NCBI GenBank assembly: GCA_026707185.1
Contig: JAPOXI010000041.1
Location: 7,352 to 21,433 of the forward strand
Direction of reading: 5' to 3'
Source: Chloroflexota bacterium
GTDB taxonomy: Bacteria > Chloroflexota > UBA11872
Length of the DNA stretch: 14,082 nt
Part shown: piece after piece, positions 7,207-13,884 of the stretch
How positions within the stretch are numbered: the first letter of the stretch is position 1
How the letters are laid out: every line of letters begins with the position of its first letter
The notes under the pieces: generated by a model
Databases searched by the model: none
Told to the model about the DNA's origin: nothing
The model's input: only the letters and a program-made list of their open reading frames with translations
Position numbers and translations under genes: made by a program

Positions 7207-10200
7207 GTGGTCTTTCGGGCGGAACCGGTGAGGCAAGCCATTCAGGCCTTCGACTTCGAGAGCCTGTTCCTAGAAGAACTTGGCTGGGATCACCCCCCGG
7301 CCAGCCGGTCAGTCGAGGTCTCCGACCGCTTATACGAGTTGGAGGCAGTTGCGGATAAGAGTGGCATGGTCGCATTCCTCCACCGGGCAGACGCGATTCC
7401 TGACCGCGCTCTTCGAATGAAGATTGAGCGCCAACTGGCAAAGTCGGTCTACGAGCACTTGATCGTGTTTGCCGATAAGGCAAATACTGAACAGGTATGG
7501 CAATGGGTAAGGCGACAGCCTGGGCAACCACCGCGCTATCGCGAGAATAGCTACCGTCGGGAAGATGCTGGCGAACCGTTGGTTCAGAAGCTCCGGCATC
7601 TGGCATTCAGCCTCGATGAGGATCCATCAACGTCGGAGGTCACTGGTCGCGCCCGCAGAGCATTCGACGTAGATCGCGTTACCAGACGTTTCTACGACAA
7701 GTTCAAGGCCGAACACAAAGCCTTCCAGAAATTTCTCGAAGATGCTATCCCGGTCAGGAAGGACCGAGAGATCTACACGTCCGTGATGCTTGATAGGATC
7801 ATGTTTGTCTACTTTATTCAGAAGAAAGGATTCTTGGACGACGATTCCGACTACCTGAGGACCCGGCTCACCTCGGTACAGGAATTGCGTGGACAAGATC
7901 AGTTCATATCGTTCTACCGCCACTTCCTACGCCGATTCTTCCACGAAGGATTAGGCCAGCCGATGCCGGACCGTGATCCCGGGCTCGAGGCGCTCATCGG
8001 CAAGGTCCCATACGTCAACGGCGGAATCTTTGACGTGCATGAGATTGAAGAGAAGTATTGTCATATCCAGATTGACGACTTGGCCTTCGAAAATCTCTTT
8101 GATTTCTTTGACGCATACCAATGGCATCTGGATGAACGCCCACTGCGCAACGACAGTGAGATTAATCCTGATGTGCTCGGCTACATCTTCGAGAGGTACG
8201 TTAACCAGAAGCAGATGGGTGCCTATTACACCAAGGACGACATCACCGGCTACATTGCGCAAAGCACGATCATTCCCCGCCTATTCGACATAGCGCGAAA
8301 GCACTGCGCAATCGCATTCCAATACGATTCGGCCCTCTGGGGCCTTCTAGGCGAGGATCCGGACCGCTATATTTATCCGTCCGTACGCAAGGGAGTAGAC
8401 CTTCCCTTGCCCGACGTAATTGCTGCCGGACTTCACGACGTTTCGCTACGCGGCCGATGGAATGACACTGCGGACGATGCCCTCGCCTTGCCCACCGAAA
8501 CCTGGCGAGAACTCGTGGCCCGTCGTCAGCGATATGAGGAAGTGTGGGAAAAACTCGTAGCCGGTGAGGTTCACCACGTCAACGACCTCATTACTCTCAA
8601 TCTGGACATTCGCCAGTTCGCCCAGGACGTAATCCTCGACTGTGAAGGCCCAGACCTTCTGCGCGCATTCTGGAAGGCCATCAACGGCGTATCCGTCCTG
8701 GACCCCGCCTGTGGCTCCGGCGCATTTCTATTTGCCGCACTCAATGTTCTGGAGCCGCTCTACGACGCTTGCCTCGAACGCATGGAAGCCTTCCTTGACG
8801 AACTTGATCACTCAGGCGCCGAACACAGCCCTGCCAAGTTCTCCGACTTTCGTCGGCACCTCGCCGAAGTTGAAAGCCACCCCAACCGCCGCTACTACGT
8901 CCTCAAGTCCATTGTCATTGGCAATCTCTACGGCGTGGACATTATGGAAGAGGCCGTAGAGATCTGTAAGCTCCGCCTATTCCTCAAGCTGGCAGCTCAG
9001 GCCGCCACGGTCGACGAGCTGGAACCGCTGCCTGACATCGACTTCAACATTCGCGCCGGCAATACCCTGGTTGGCTTTACTTCCCTAGACGCCGTGCGCC
9101 ATGCCATCACTGTTACCCCGGAAGGGCAGCACCGACAGCTGTTTACCGAAGAGCAGGCGGTCCTAAGCCGCATTGAGGAAGAAGCCGCGATTGCCAGCGC
9201 GGCCTTCAACCAGTTTCAGCAGCAGCAGATAGTACTCGGGGGAGAGGTCACTACTGTCGACAAAGGGAACCTACGTCAGCGCCTTCGAAACCTAAGCGAC
9301 ACGCTCGATCGCTACCTAGCTAGTGAGTACAAAGTCGAAGTCGATGACTCGGAAGCGTACGCCCGTTGGCGCACCAGCCACGACCCCTTCCATTGGTTCG
9401 TGGAGTTTTACGGAATCGTCCACGACGGTGGATTTGACGTCGTCATCGGAAACCCGCCATACGTAGCAAAGTCTAGGGTTTTGCAGTCATATGTGCCGAA
9501 AGGCTTCCGGACATCAGACTGCCCAGACATTTACGCCTCCGTCGTTGAACGAAGCGTCGGCGTATGTCGGGCCAATGGACGCACCGCAATGATTGTGCCC
9601 CTGAGTCTGACCTTCCGTAACCAGTTCACCGCCCTGCGCGCCTTGCTTCGTGAGCAGTGCGCCGCCAACTGGTTCTCCTCTTTCGGACGCATCCCCTCGG
9701 CCCTATTCAGCTTTGATACTCGTGTTCGCAACACGATCTGGCTCGGATGGAAGTCCCCCCGGAAAACTAGCGCAAGTTTTACTACTAGGCTTCATCGTTG
9801 GTTTAGTGTACAGCGCCCTACCCTCTTTGAGAATCTAACTTACACCCAATTCTCGGCCGACGCATTCGACGGCAAGATCCCAAAGCTTGGCAGCTCCCGC
9901 CTACTGCGCGGTTTCGAGTCAATTCAGCGAGACAAATATCGCTTGCGGAATACACTCACTCAGCGCAAAACTGGTATTCCTCTACACTTCAAGAAAGCTG
10001 CCTACAATTGGCTAACATCGTGCGTTGATCTTCCTCCCGCTTACGATGAATATGGACGTCCACTTACAGACAAGAATTATGGCACACTCTACTTCGACAC
10101 CAAAGAGAGCCGGGATCTTGCCGCAATGCTTACAAACGGAAAGATCCTCTTTCTCTGGTGGTTGGCAATGGGAGATGACTTCAATGTGCCTCAAAGGCAC

Positions 10201-10476
10201 TACTCAAGTGCACCGTTAGGCCTATCGCATATTCCTTCCAAATCGAAAGTTGAAATGCTCGACTTGCTTCCGAGTTTGGTCCGTGCAATGGGAGAAAATA
10301 TCGACTTCAAACTGATGGCTGGCAAGACTATTGGCAATTACAATCTGGCTCGATGCCGTCACATCACTGATGTGACCGATAAACTATGGCTAGAGGCCAT
10401 GAATCTTGGAGAACTCTGGGACGACATCGAACTTGAGCACAGCCTGGTCGTTAGGACTTCGTTCGACGAAGTATAG
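7207..10476 (+). CDS. Eco57I/PglX-like adenine-specific DNA methyltransferase
   Basis: A 1089-aa N6-adenine DNA methyltransferase of the large Eco57I/PglX (COG1002) class. An N-terminal helical region (about 1-330) precedes QMGAYYTKDDIT (336-347), a block typical of this class. SAM-binding motif I is DPACGSGAF (499-507) and catalytic motif IV is GNPPY (748-752). The C-terminal 330 residues should hold the target-recognition domain. I see no convincing nuclease motif, so cleavage more likely belongs to the PLD-helicase encoded just upstream. Start GTG 7207 has a well-spaced GAGGA and lies 2 nt past the helicase stop, implying translational coupling. Base composition drifts AT-ward in the 3' third: the line 10021-10080 is 26/60 GC, against about 70% in the downstream lysin gene. 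That fits a transferred island or an exchanged specificity domain. Confidence 0.92.
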   Translation: MVFRAEPVRQAIQAFDFESLFLEELGWDHPPASRSVEVSDRLYELEAVADKSGMVAFLHRADAIPDRALRMKIERQLAKSVYEHLIVFADKANTEQVWQWVRRQPGQPPRYRENSYRREDAGEPLVQKLRHLAFSLDEDPSTSEVTGRARRAFDVDRVTRRFYDKFKAEHKAFQKFLEDAIPVRKDREIYTSVMLDRIMFVYFIQKKGFLDDDSDYLRTRLTSVQELRGQDQFISFYRHFLRRFFHEGLGQPMPDRDPGLEALIGKVPYVNGGIFDVHEIEEKYCHIQIDDLAFENLFDFFDAYQWHLDERPLRNDSEINPDVLGYIFERYVNQKQMGAYYTKDDITGYIAQSTIIPRLFDIARKHCAIAFQYDSALWGLLGEDPDRYIYPSVRKGVDLPLPDVIAAGLHDVSLRGRWNDTADDALALPTETWRELVARRQRYEEVWEKLVAGEVHHVNDLITLNLDIRQFAQDVILDCEGPDLLRAFWKAINGVSVLDPACGSGAFLFAALNVLEPLYDACLERMEAFLDELDHSGAEHSPAKFSDFRRHLAEVESHPNRRYYVLKSIVIGNLYGVDIMEEAVEICKLRLFLKLAAQAATVDELEPLPDIDFNIRAGNTLVGFTSLDAVRHAITVTPEGQHRQLFTEEQAVLSRIEEEAAIASAAFNQFQQQQIVLGGEVTTVDKGNLRQRLRNLSDTLDRYLASEYKVEVDDSEAYARWRTSHDPFHWFVEFYGIVHDGGFDVVIGNPPYVAKSRVLQSYVPKGFRTSDCPDIYASVVERSVGVCRANGRTAMIVPLSLTFRNQFTALRALLREQCAANWFSSFGRIPSALFSFDTRVRNTIWLGWKSPRKTSASFTTRLHRWFSVQRPTLFENLTYTQFSADAFDGKIPKLGSSRLLRGFESIQRDKYRLRNTLTQRKTGIPLHFKKAAYNWLTSCVDLPPAYDEYGRPLTDKNYGTLYFDTKESRDLAAMLTNGKILFLWWLAMGDDFNVPQRHYSSAPLGLSHIPSKSKVEMLDLLPSLVRAMGENIDFKLMAGKTIGNYNLARCRHITDVTDKLWLEAMNLGELWDDIELEHSLVVRTSFDEV

Positions 10477-10724
10477 GACGAAGATTCGTTTACGGATCTC
10501 ACAGAACATAGTTGGTGAAGACCGAAATAGAGAGGGAATTCACTGTATACTGATGGTGTCCTGCTGTCTTGCTTTGGGCCTGAAGCGAGGTCTCCTCGTC
10601 CATTCTTCGACGCTCGTCTCCCTTGGGCTCATGCATCGGCCATTCAGCCCCGCTTTCTGATCGGTGGTTTGGAGATGTCGGACGCGACATCTGGAGTGAA
10701 GCCTTGGCGTACGATCGGCTGTAT
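10477..10724 (+). other. gap between methyltransferase and DprA-like gene
   Basis: A 248-bp stretch, less GC-rich than its surroundings, with no recognisable gene. A good -10-like hexamer TATACT lies at 10546-10551 but has no convincing -35 at the right distance. An inverted repeat lies at 10673-10692. The open frame of the DprA-like gene extends back to 10623, but those 34 residues resemble nothing I know. The gap suggests that the DprA-like gene has its own promoter or was joined to the pair later. Confidence 0.45.
10673..10692 (+). promoter_or_regulatory. 8-bp inverted repeat upstream of DprA-like gene
   Basis: AGATGTCG-gacg-CGACATCT is a perfect hairpin or dyad 32 nt before the preferred start of the DprA-like gene. 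It could be an operator or an mRNA hairpin; the sequence alone does not decide. Confidence 0.35.
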
Positions 10725-11315
10725 ATGCGTTCAAATTGCCTGCCGAAGTCACGCTTGCCGAGCGATCGTGGCGTGCTCGATAGACCATTGCTCGCTCTCT
10801 TATGCTCCAGGCGCTGTCCCGGTGACCTGATCCTCAAGGCTTATGACGCGGTTCAGGCTGTGCGCAATGCAGGGTTGCCTGTGATCGGTGGCTTTCACTC
10901 GCCGGTCGAAGCCGACTGTCTGGAGATTCTGCTGCGCGGAACCCAGCCAGTCGTAGTATGTCCGGCCCGCGGCATTGGCCGAATGCGCGTCAAGCCCGCC
11001 TGGAAGGAGCCGCTTGCCCAGGGCCGGCTCCTGCTGCTCTCGCCGTTCGACGACGCGCAAATGCGCATGACGAAAGAGCTGGCAGAGCAGCGCAACCGCT
11101 TCGTGGTCGACCGCGCTGCCGCGCTGCTCGTCGTCCACGCCAACCCCGGCGGCCAAACCGAAGCCGCCGCCCGCCGCGCCCTCGCCCAATCCAAACCCGT
11201 CCTCACCCTCCCCAGCCCCCACAACGCCCACCTCGTAACCCACGGCGCCCAACCCGTCCCAGTCCCCGACCTCGCGGCCGCCGTCCAGGCCACCCTGAAA
11301 CCCATGGATCCCTGA
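10725..11315 (+). CDS. DprA/Smf-like Rossmann-fold protein (DNA-processing family)
   Basis: A 196-aa protein resembling short DprA-like proteins often found in defence and mobile regions. Characteristic blocks are LLALLCSRRCPGDLIL (about 22-37), VIGGFHSPVEADCL (53-66), LLRGTQPVVVCPARG (69-83), GRLLLLSPF (100-108), RNRFVVDRAAALLVVHANPGG (123-143) and KPVLTL (157-162). This is the single Rossmann core without the winged-helix tail of canonical DprA. Classic DprA loads RecA on single-stranded DNA in transformation; defence-linked relatives may sense or bind DNA or nucleotides instead. The start is uncertain. ATG 10725 lacks an RBS, an ATG at 10623 adds 34 unconserved residues, and GTG 10773 is also possible. 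The same strand as the helicase/methyltransferase pair suggests a linked role. It converges on the lysin gene, 42 bp away. Confidence 0.78.
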   Translation: MRSNCLPKSRLPSDRGVLDRPLLALLCSRRCPGDLILKAYDAVQAVRNAGLPVIGGFHSPVEADCLEILLRGTQPVVVCPARGIGRMRVKPAWKEPLAQGRLLLLSPFDDAQMRMTKELAEQRNRFVVDRAAALLVVHANPGGQTEAAARRALAQSKPVLTLPSPHNAHLVTHGAQPVPVPDLAAAVQATLKPMDP

Positions 11316-11357
11316 GACAGCGGCCTCCCGATACCGCAGCCCGTCGGCCACGACCTT

Positions 11358-13316
11358 CTACGCCACGCCTTCCGGATCGTGAAAAAACCGCTCCGCCGTC
11401 ACCACCGCCCGCCAGTCCTCCGGCCGGAACGCCCGTTCGCCTGCCCTTCGGGCTACCTGCACCAGTTCCCCGACGTGGTGCAGCGCCGCCAGCTTGCGGT
11501 CGTGATTGCGGTCGCGGTCCGCTCGTAAGTCGTCCAGTTCTCGGCTTGTCGCCATGTCCAGTCCTTTCAAGATCCAGTCGGCGTAGCGGTACCCCTCCGC
11601 GCGGAACTTCCCGCGCGAGGCCCGCCCCGTGTTGTAGTCCGCCAGCGCCTCGCGGTAATACCCGCCGCGGTGGGCGATGTGCGACGCCATCAGGTTCGCG
11701 GCGTACTCCAGCGAGGCGAACGGGTCGAACGTCCGCCCCCGCATCGACGGATGCCAGCGCGGAATGATCTGCGCAATCCCCTCCGCCCCCGCCCGGCTCA
11801 CCGCCGTCGGGTTCCACCCCGACTCCATAACGATCTGCCGGCGAAACACCTGCGTGTCGTAGCCCACCGCCCGCGCATAACCGTCCGCGAACAGCTCCAG
11901 CGGGTTCACCCGCTCGCCCGTCACCCGGAACGTCTCCGGATCGATTCGCCCGCCCGGCGTCGCATCGAGGTGTACGTGATGCCCCGTGCTGTTCCCCGTC
12001 GAGTCGCACAACCCCAGCGTCTGCCCCGGCTCCACCGCCTCACCCACCGCCAGCCTCGGCGGCTCGTCAAAGTGCAGGAACCGCCACAGCACCCCCTCCC
12101 CATCCCGCAGCGCCACCGCGTTCCCGAACGGAAACCCATCCCGCACCGCCGCATCCCGCGTACTCGGCCGCTCCGAAGTCCACACCGCCGCCACCACGCC
12201 CCCCGCCGGCGCCTTCACTGGACGCCGGTACACCGACCCCGCCGCCAACGCCAAATCCAGCCCCCCGTGCCGATAACTCCCCCGATCGGCCCCAAACCCG
12301 CTCGTAACCCGAACCGTCCCGTCCAGCGGCGGCGTCAGCGCTTGCGGCACGGGCGCTGGATCCCGTGCCGGCGCCGGCGCCGCACGCCCCATCGGCAACG
12401 CCATCGCCTTCGCCAGGTCGCGCTCCAGCTCGCCGTGGGCCGCCGGCGCGAAGTCATGCCAGTGGCCGCCGCGCCCCTGGCCCACGAACCAGCACAGCGC
12501 CTGCGCTTGCGGCAGGGCCCGCGCCACCAACGGGGCCGCGTCCTGCAGCCAGCCCGCGCGATAGTTGACCGCGGGCCGGTGCGGCGCGTCCGTACCGCGC
12601 GCCGCCGTGTTGAATTCCGTAATCCAGACGGGCAGGTCATCCAAGCCAAGCGCGGCGTGATTCTCGGCCCAGGTCTCCGCCACGTTCAGGCCGAAACGCC
12701 AGCCCGCCTCGTGGCGGGTCCGCATGTCGTCGGCCACGGAGAGGCGCGGATTGCCGTACACATGCACGCTCAGCACATCCGGCGGCCCCGCAATGCCCCT
12801 CCACGCATCCAGCAGCGCGTAATCAAGATCGGCCCACGGCGAGCCTTCCGGCGACTGCCCGGCCCTCGCGCCCAAACGGCCGGGGTGGAACGTCGCCACC
12901 GGAACGCTGGCCAGCCGCGCGCCCGGCATCGCCTGCCGGCACTGCGCAATGAAGACCCGCAACGCCCTCTCGACCAGCCGCCAGTCCCGCGCGCCCTCCA
13001 GCTGCGGCTCATTGCCCGGCTGCAGAACCAGCCGCCCGCCCAGGCGACCCAGCCGGCTCAGCTCCCCGAGCGCGGCGCGATACGCCCTGCGCTCAGCGTC
13101 GGTCCGCGCATACGCCTGCCCCCGCCGCCAGTCCACCCGCAGCAGGATCTCGCTCCCCGGATGCCGGCCCGCCAGCGCCTCGATCCGCGGCACCGCCTGG
13201 CCCAGGTTGTGCGGATCATCCGAAGCCACACCCTCCAGGTACACCAACTCCACGAACGGCGTCCCCTCCGGGTATCGCCGCCCCGCATCCGGCCAATGCA
13301 CCCCAACCCGCATCAT
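11358..13316 (-). CDS. three-domain cell-wall hydrolase: glycosidase-like + M23 peptidase + SLT transglycosylase
   Basis: A 652-aa multidomain wall-degrading enzyme. Residues 1-310 look like a clan-A TIM-barrel glycosidase, with LVLQPGNEP (Glu103, candidate acid/base) and VWITEFN (Glu234, candidate nucleophile). A Pro/Ala linker follows. The M23/LytM metallopeptidase (about 328-470) has the zinc ligands HGGLD (His350, Asp354) and HHVHLD (His449). The lytic transglycosylase domain (about 475-575) has VMESGWNP (Glu498), AEGIAQIIP and ALADYNTG. A charged helical tail ends it. There is no signal peptide, which points to a phage-type lysin or tail enzyme, or export by a partner. The start follows an ATGA overlap with the upstream small gene, and a further open extension to 13364 is Gly-rich and rejected. 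No phage structural genes are in the window. The individual domains are clear; the glycosidase family is not. Confidence 0.87.
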   Translation of the reverse strand: MMRVGVHWPDAGRRYPEGTPFVELVYLEGVASDDPHNLGQAVPRIEALAGRHPGSEILLRVDWRRGQAYARTDAERRAYRAALGELSRLGRLGGRLVLQPGNEPQLEGARDWRLVERALRVFIAQCRQAMPGARLASVPVATFHPGRLGARAGQSPEGSPWADLDYALLDAWRGIAGPPDVLSVHVYGNPRLSVADDMRTRHEAGWRFGLNVAETWAENHAALGLDDLPVWITEFNTAARGTDAPHRPAVNYRAGWLQDAAPLVARALPQAQALCWFVGQGRGGHWHDFAPAAHGELERDLAKAMALPMGRAAPAPARDPAPVPQALTPPLDGTVRVTSGFGADRGSYRHGGLDLALAAGSVYRRPVKAPAGGVVAAVWTSERPSTRDAAVRDGFPFGNAVALRDGEGVLWRFLHFDEPPRLAVGEAVEPGQTLGLCDSTGNSTGHHVHLDATPGGRIDPETFRVTGERVNPLELFADGYARAVGYDTQVFRRQIVMESGWNPTAVSRAGAEGIAQIIPRWHPSMRGRTFDPFASLEYAANLMASHIAHRGGYYREALADYNTGRASRGKFRAEGYRYADWILKGLDMATSRELDDLRADRDRNHDRKLAALHHVGELVQVARRAGERAFRPEDWRAVVTAERFFHDPEGVA

Positions 13317-13750
13317 CGCCCCACCACCCCCAACCCCGCGCCCACCGCCGTCCCGAGCGGCCACAGCTCAGCGAGAAACTTCTCCCTGGTGGAGTCCTTT
13401 GCACAACGCGCTGCAACCTCGAAGGCGGGGCCGCTCTTCACCCTCTCCAAGGGGAGAGGCAGGTTCGGGCGTCTTCGGCCGAAACCGGTGAGGGGTCTTC
13501 CGCGCAACCACCCTCGGGTTACGTAAAGCTCTCTTTGGGGAGAGGTTTGTGGTGAGGAATCTTCCGCGCACCCAACCCTCGGGTTACGCAAAAGCCTCCT
13601 GGTGGCATTCGTCTCACGGACGCGCGCTTCGAGCGCCTCCAGGTCCTCGTACAGGTGCGCCAAGTCACTCCCGCCCTGGCCGTAGCTGCCGCGGCTGACG
13701 CCAAAAACGCTAGGGACTCGATTCGTCCCGTAAAGCGGCGAAACAAGCAT
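13313..13750 (-). CDS. small lysin-operon protein carrying an in-frame 71-codon MITE insertion
   Basis: The open frame is now 145 aa. Removing 213 bp (one element plus one copy of its target duplication) yields a continuous 74-aa protein joining VRETNATR to EKFLAELWPLG. Residues 1-31 strongly resemble the start of the downstream lysin's M23 domain (RVPSVFGVSRGSYGQGGSDLA against RVTSGFGADRGSYRHGGLDLA), but the zinc-ligand His is Gln, so it is not catalytic. A helical stretch (HLYEDLEALEARVRET) and a Gly-rich hydrophobic tail (FLAELWPLGTAVGAGLGVVG) follow. The start at ATG 13750 is strongly supported by AAGGAG 5 nt upstream. Its TGA overlaps the lysin ATG, implying coupled translation. A holin-like or accessory role next to a signal-less lysin is conceivable but unproven. 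Whether the expanded protein still works is unknown. Confidence 0.72.
   Translation of the reverse strand: MLVSPLYGTNRVPSVFGVSRGSYGQGGSDLAHLYEDLEALEARVRETNATRRLLRNPRVGCAEDSSPQTSPQRELYVTRGWLRGRPLTGFGRRRPNLPLPLERVKSGPAFEVAARCAKDSTREKFLAELWPLGTAVGAGLGVVGR
13385..13392. repeat. target-site duplication of copy C, left
   Basis: CCTGGTGG directly outside the left terminus, identical to 13598-13605. One copy belongs to the original gene, where it codes on the minus strand for part of NATRE. Confidence 0.85.
13393..13597 (+). mobile_element. MITE-like element, copy C (complete, 205 bp, inside a gene)
   Basis: The left terminus reads AGTCCTTTGCACAACGC (13393 on) and the right terminus, read inwards, AGGCTTTTGCGTAACCC (13597 back): imperfect terminal inverted repeats matching copies A and B. 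The flanks are exact 8-bp duplications. Inside, GCCGCTCTTCACCCTCTCC (13430-13448) with the hairpin that follows is identical to copy B at 2175-2206. The TTCGGgCG/CGGCCGAA hairpin lies at 13464-13483. The right-end module (GGTGAGG.., TCTTCCGCGCA.., CTCGGGTTACG..) occurs twice, at about 13488-13533 and 13551-13597. There is no coding capacity of its own, but two minus-strand frames are free of stop codons through it. Confidence 0.88.
13598..13605. repeat. target-site duplication of copy C, right
   Basis: CCTGGTGG directly outside the right terminus, identical to 13385-13392. The exact match indicates a fairly recent insertion compared with copy B, whose flanks differ at two positions. Confidence 0.85.
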
Positions 13751-13755
13751 GAGTT

Positions 13756-13761
13756 CTCCTT
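13756..13761 (-). promoter_or_regulatory. strong ribosome binding site of small lysin-operon gene
   Basis: AAGGAG on the minus strand, 5 nt before ATG 13750. It is the best Shine-Dalgarno match in the window and rules out the longer frame starting at 13891. Confidence 0.8.
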
Positions 13762-13817
13762 TGGCCTCGTCGGATTCCGGCCCCCGCCGCCCTGCCGCAA
13801 TCCCGAGTGTTGCCGTT

Positions 13818-13846
13818 TTGTGTACGACTTCTGCGTAGTGTACACT
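13818..13846 (+). promoter_or_regulatory. candidate divergent promoter sharing the same palindrome
   Basis: On the plus strand TTGTGT (13818-13823), a 17-nt spacer and TACACT (13841-13846). It is weaker than the minus-strand candidate. The perfect 10-bp palindrome AGTGTACACT (13837-13846) supplies a -10 on both strands and could also be an operator. Confidence 0.3.
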
Positions 13847-13865
13847 CGTCGTGCACGGATCGCAA
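13837..13865 (-). promoter_or_regulatory. candidate sigma70-type promoter for the small gene/lysin operon
   Basis: On the minus strand TTGCGA (13865-13860), a 17-nt spacer and TACACT (13842-13837) match the -35/-10 consensus at 4 of 6 positions each. The expected start of transcription, near 13830, leaves about an 80-nt leader before the RBS. The -10 lies inside the palindrome AGTGTACACT. Confidence 0.45.
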
Positions 13866-13884
13866 CCCTTCGGAGCCCCCACCA

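Noticed and set aside
3782..10476. Assignment as BREX or DISARM
   Set aside because: The methyltransferase and helicase resemble parts of those systems, but PglZ, BrxC, BrxL, DrmA and DrmB are absent from the window.
10499..10837. 112-codon minus-strand frame across the gap and the start of the DprA-like gene
   Set aside because: No RBS or recognisable domain, and it overlaps conserved DprA-like sequence on the other strand.
11670..13526. 618-codon plus-strand open frame opposite the lysin
   Set aside because: Arg/Pro-rich shadow of a gene with three recognisable catalytic domains on the other strand.
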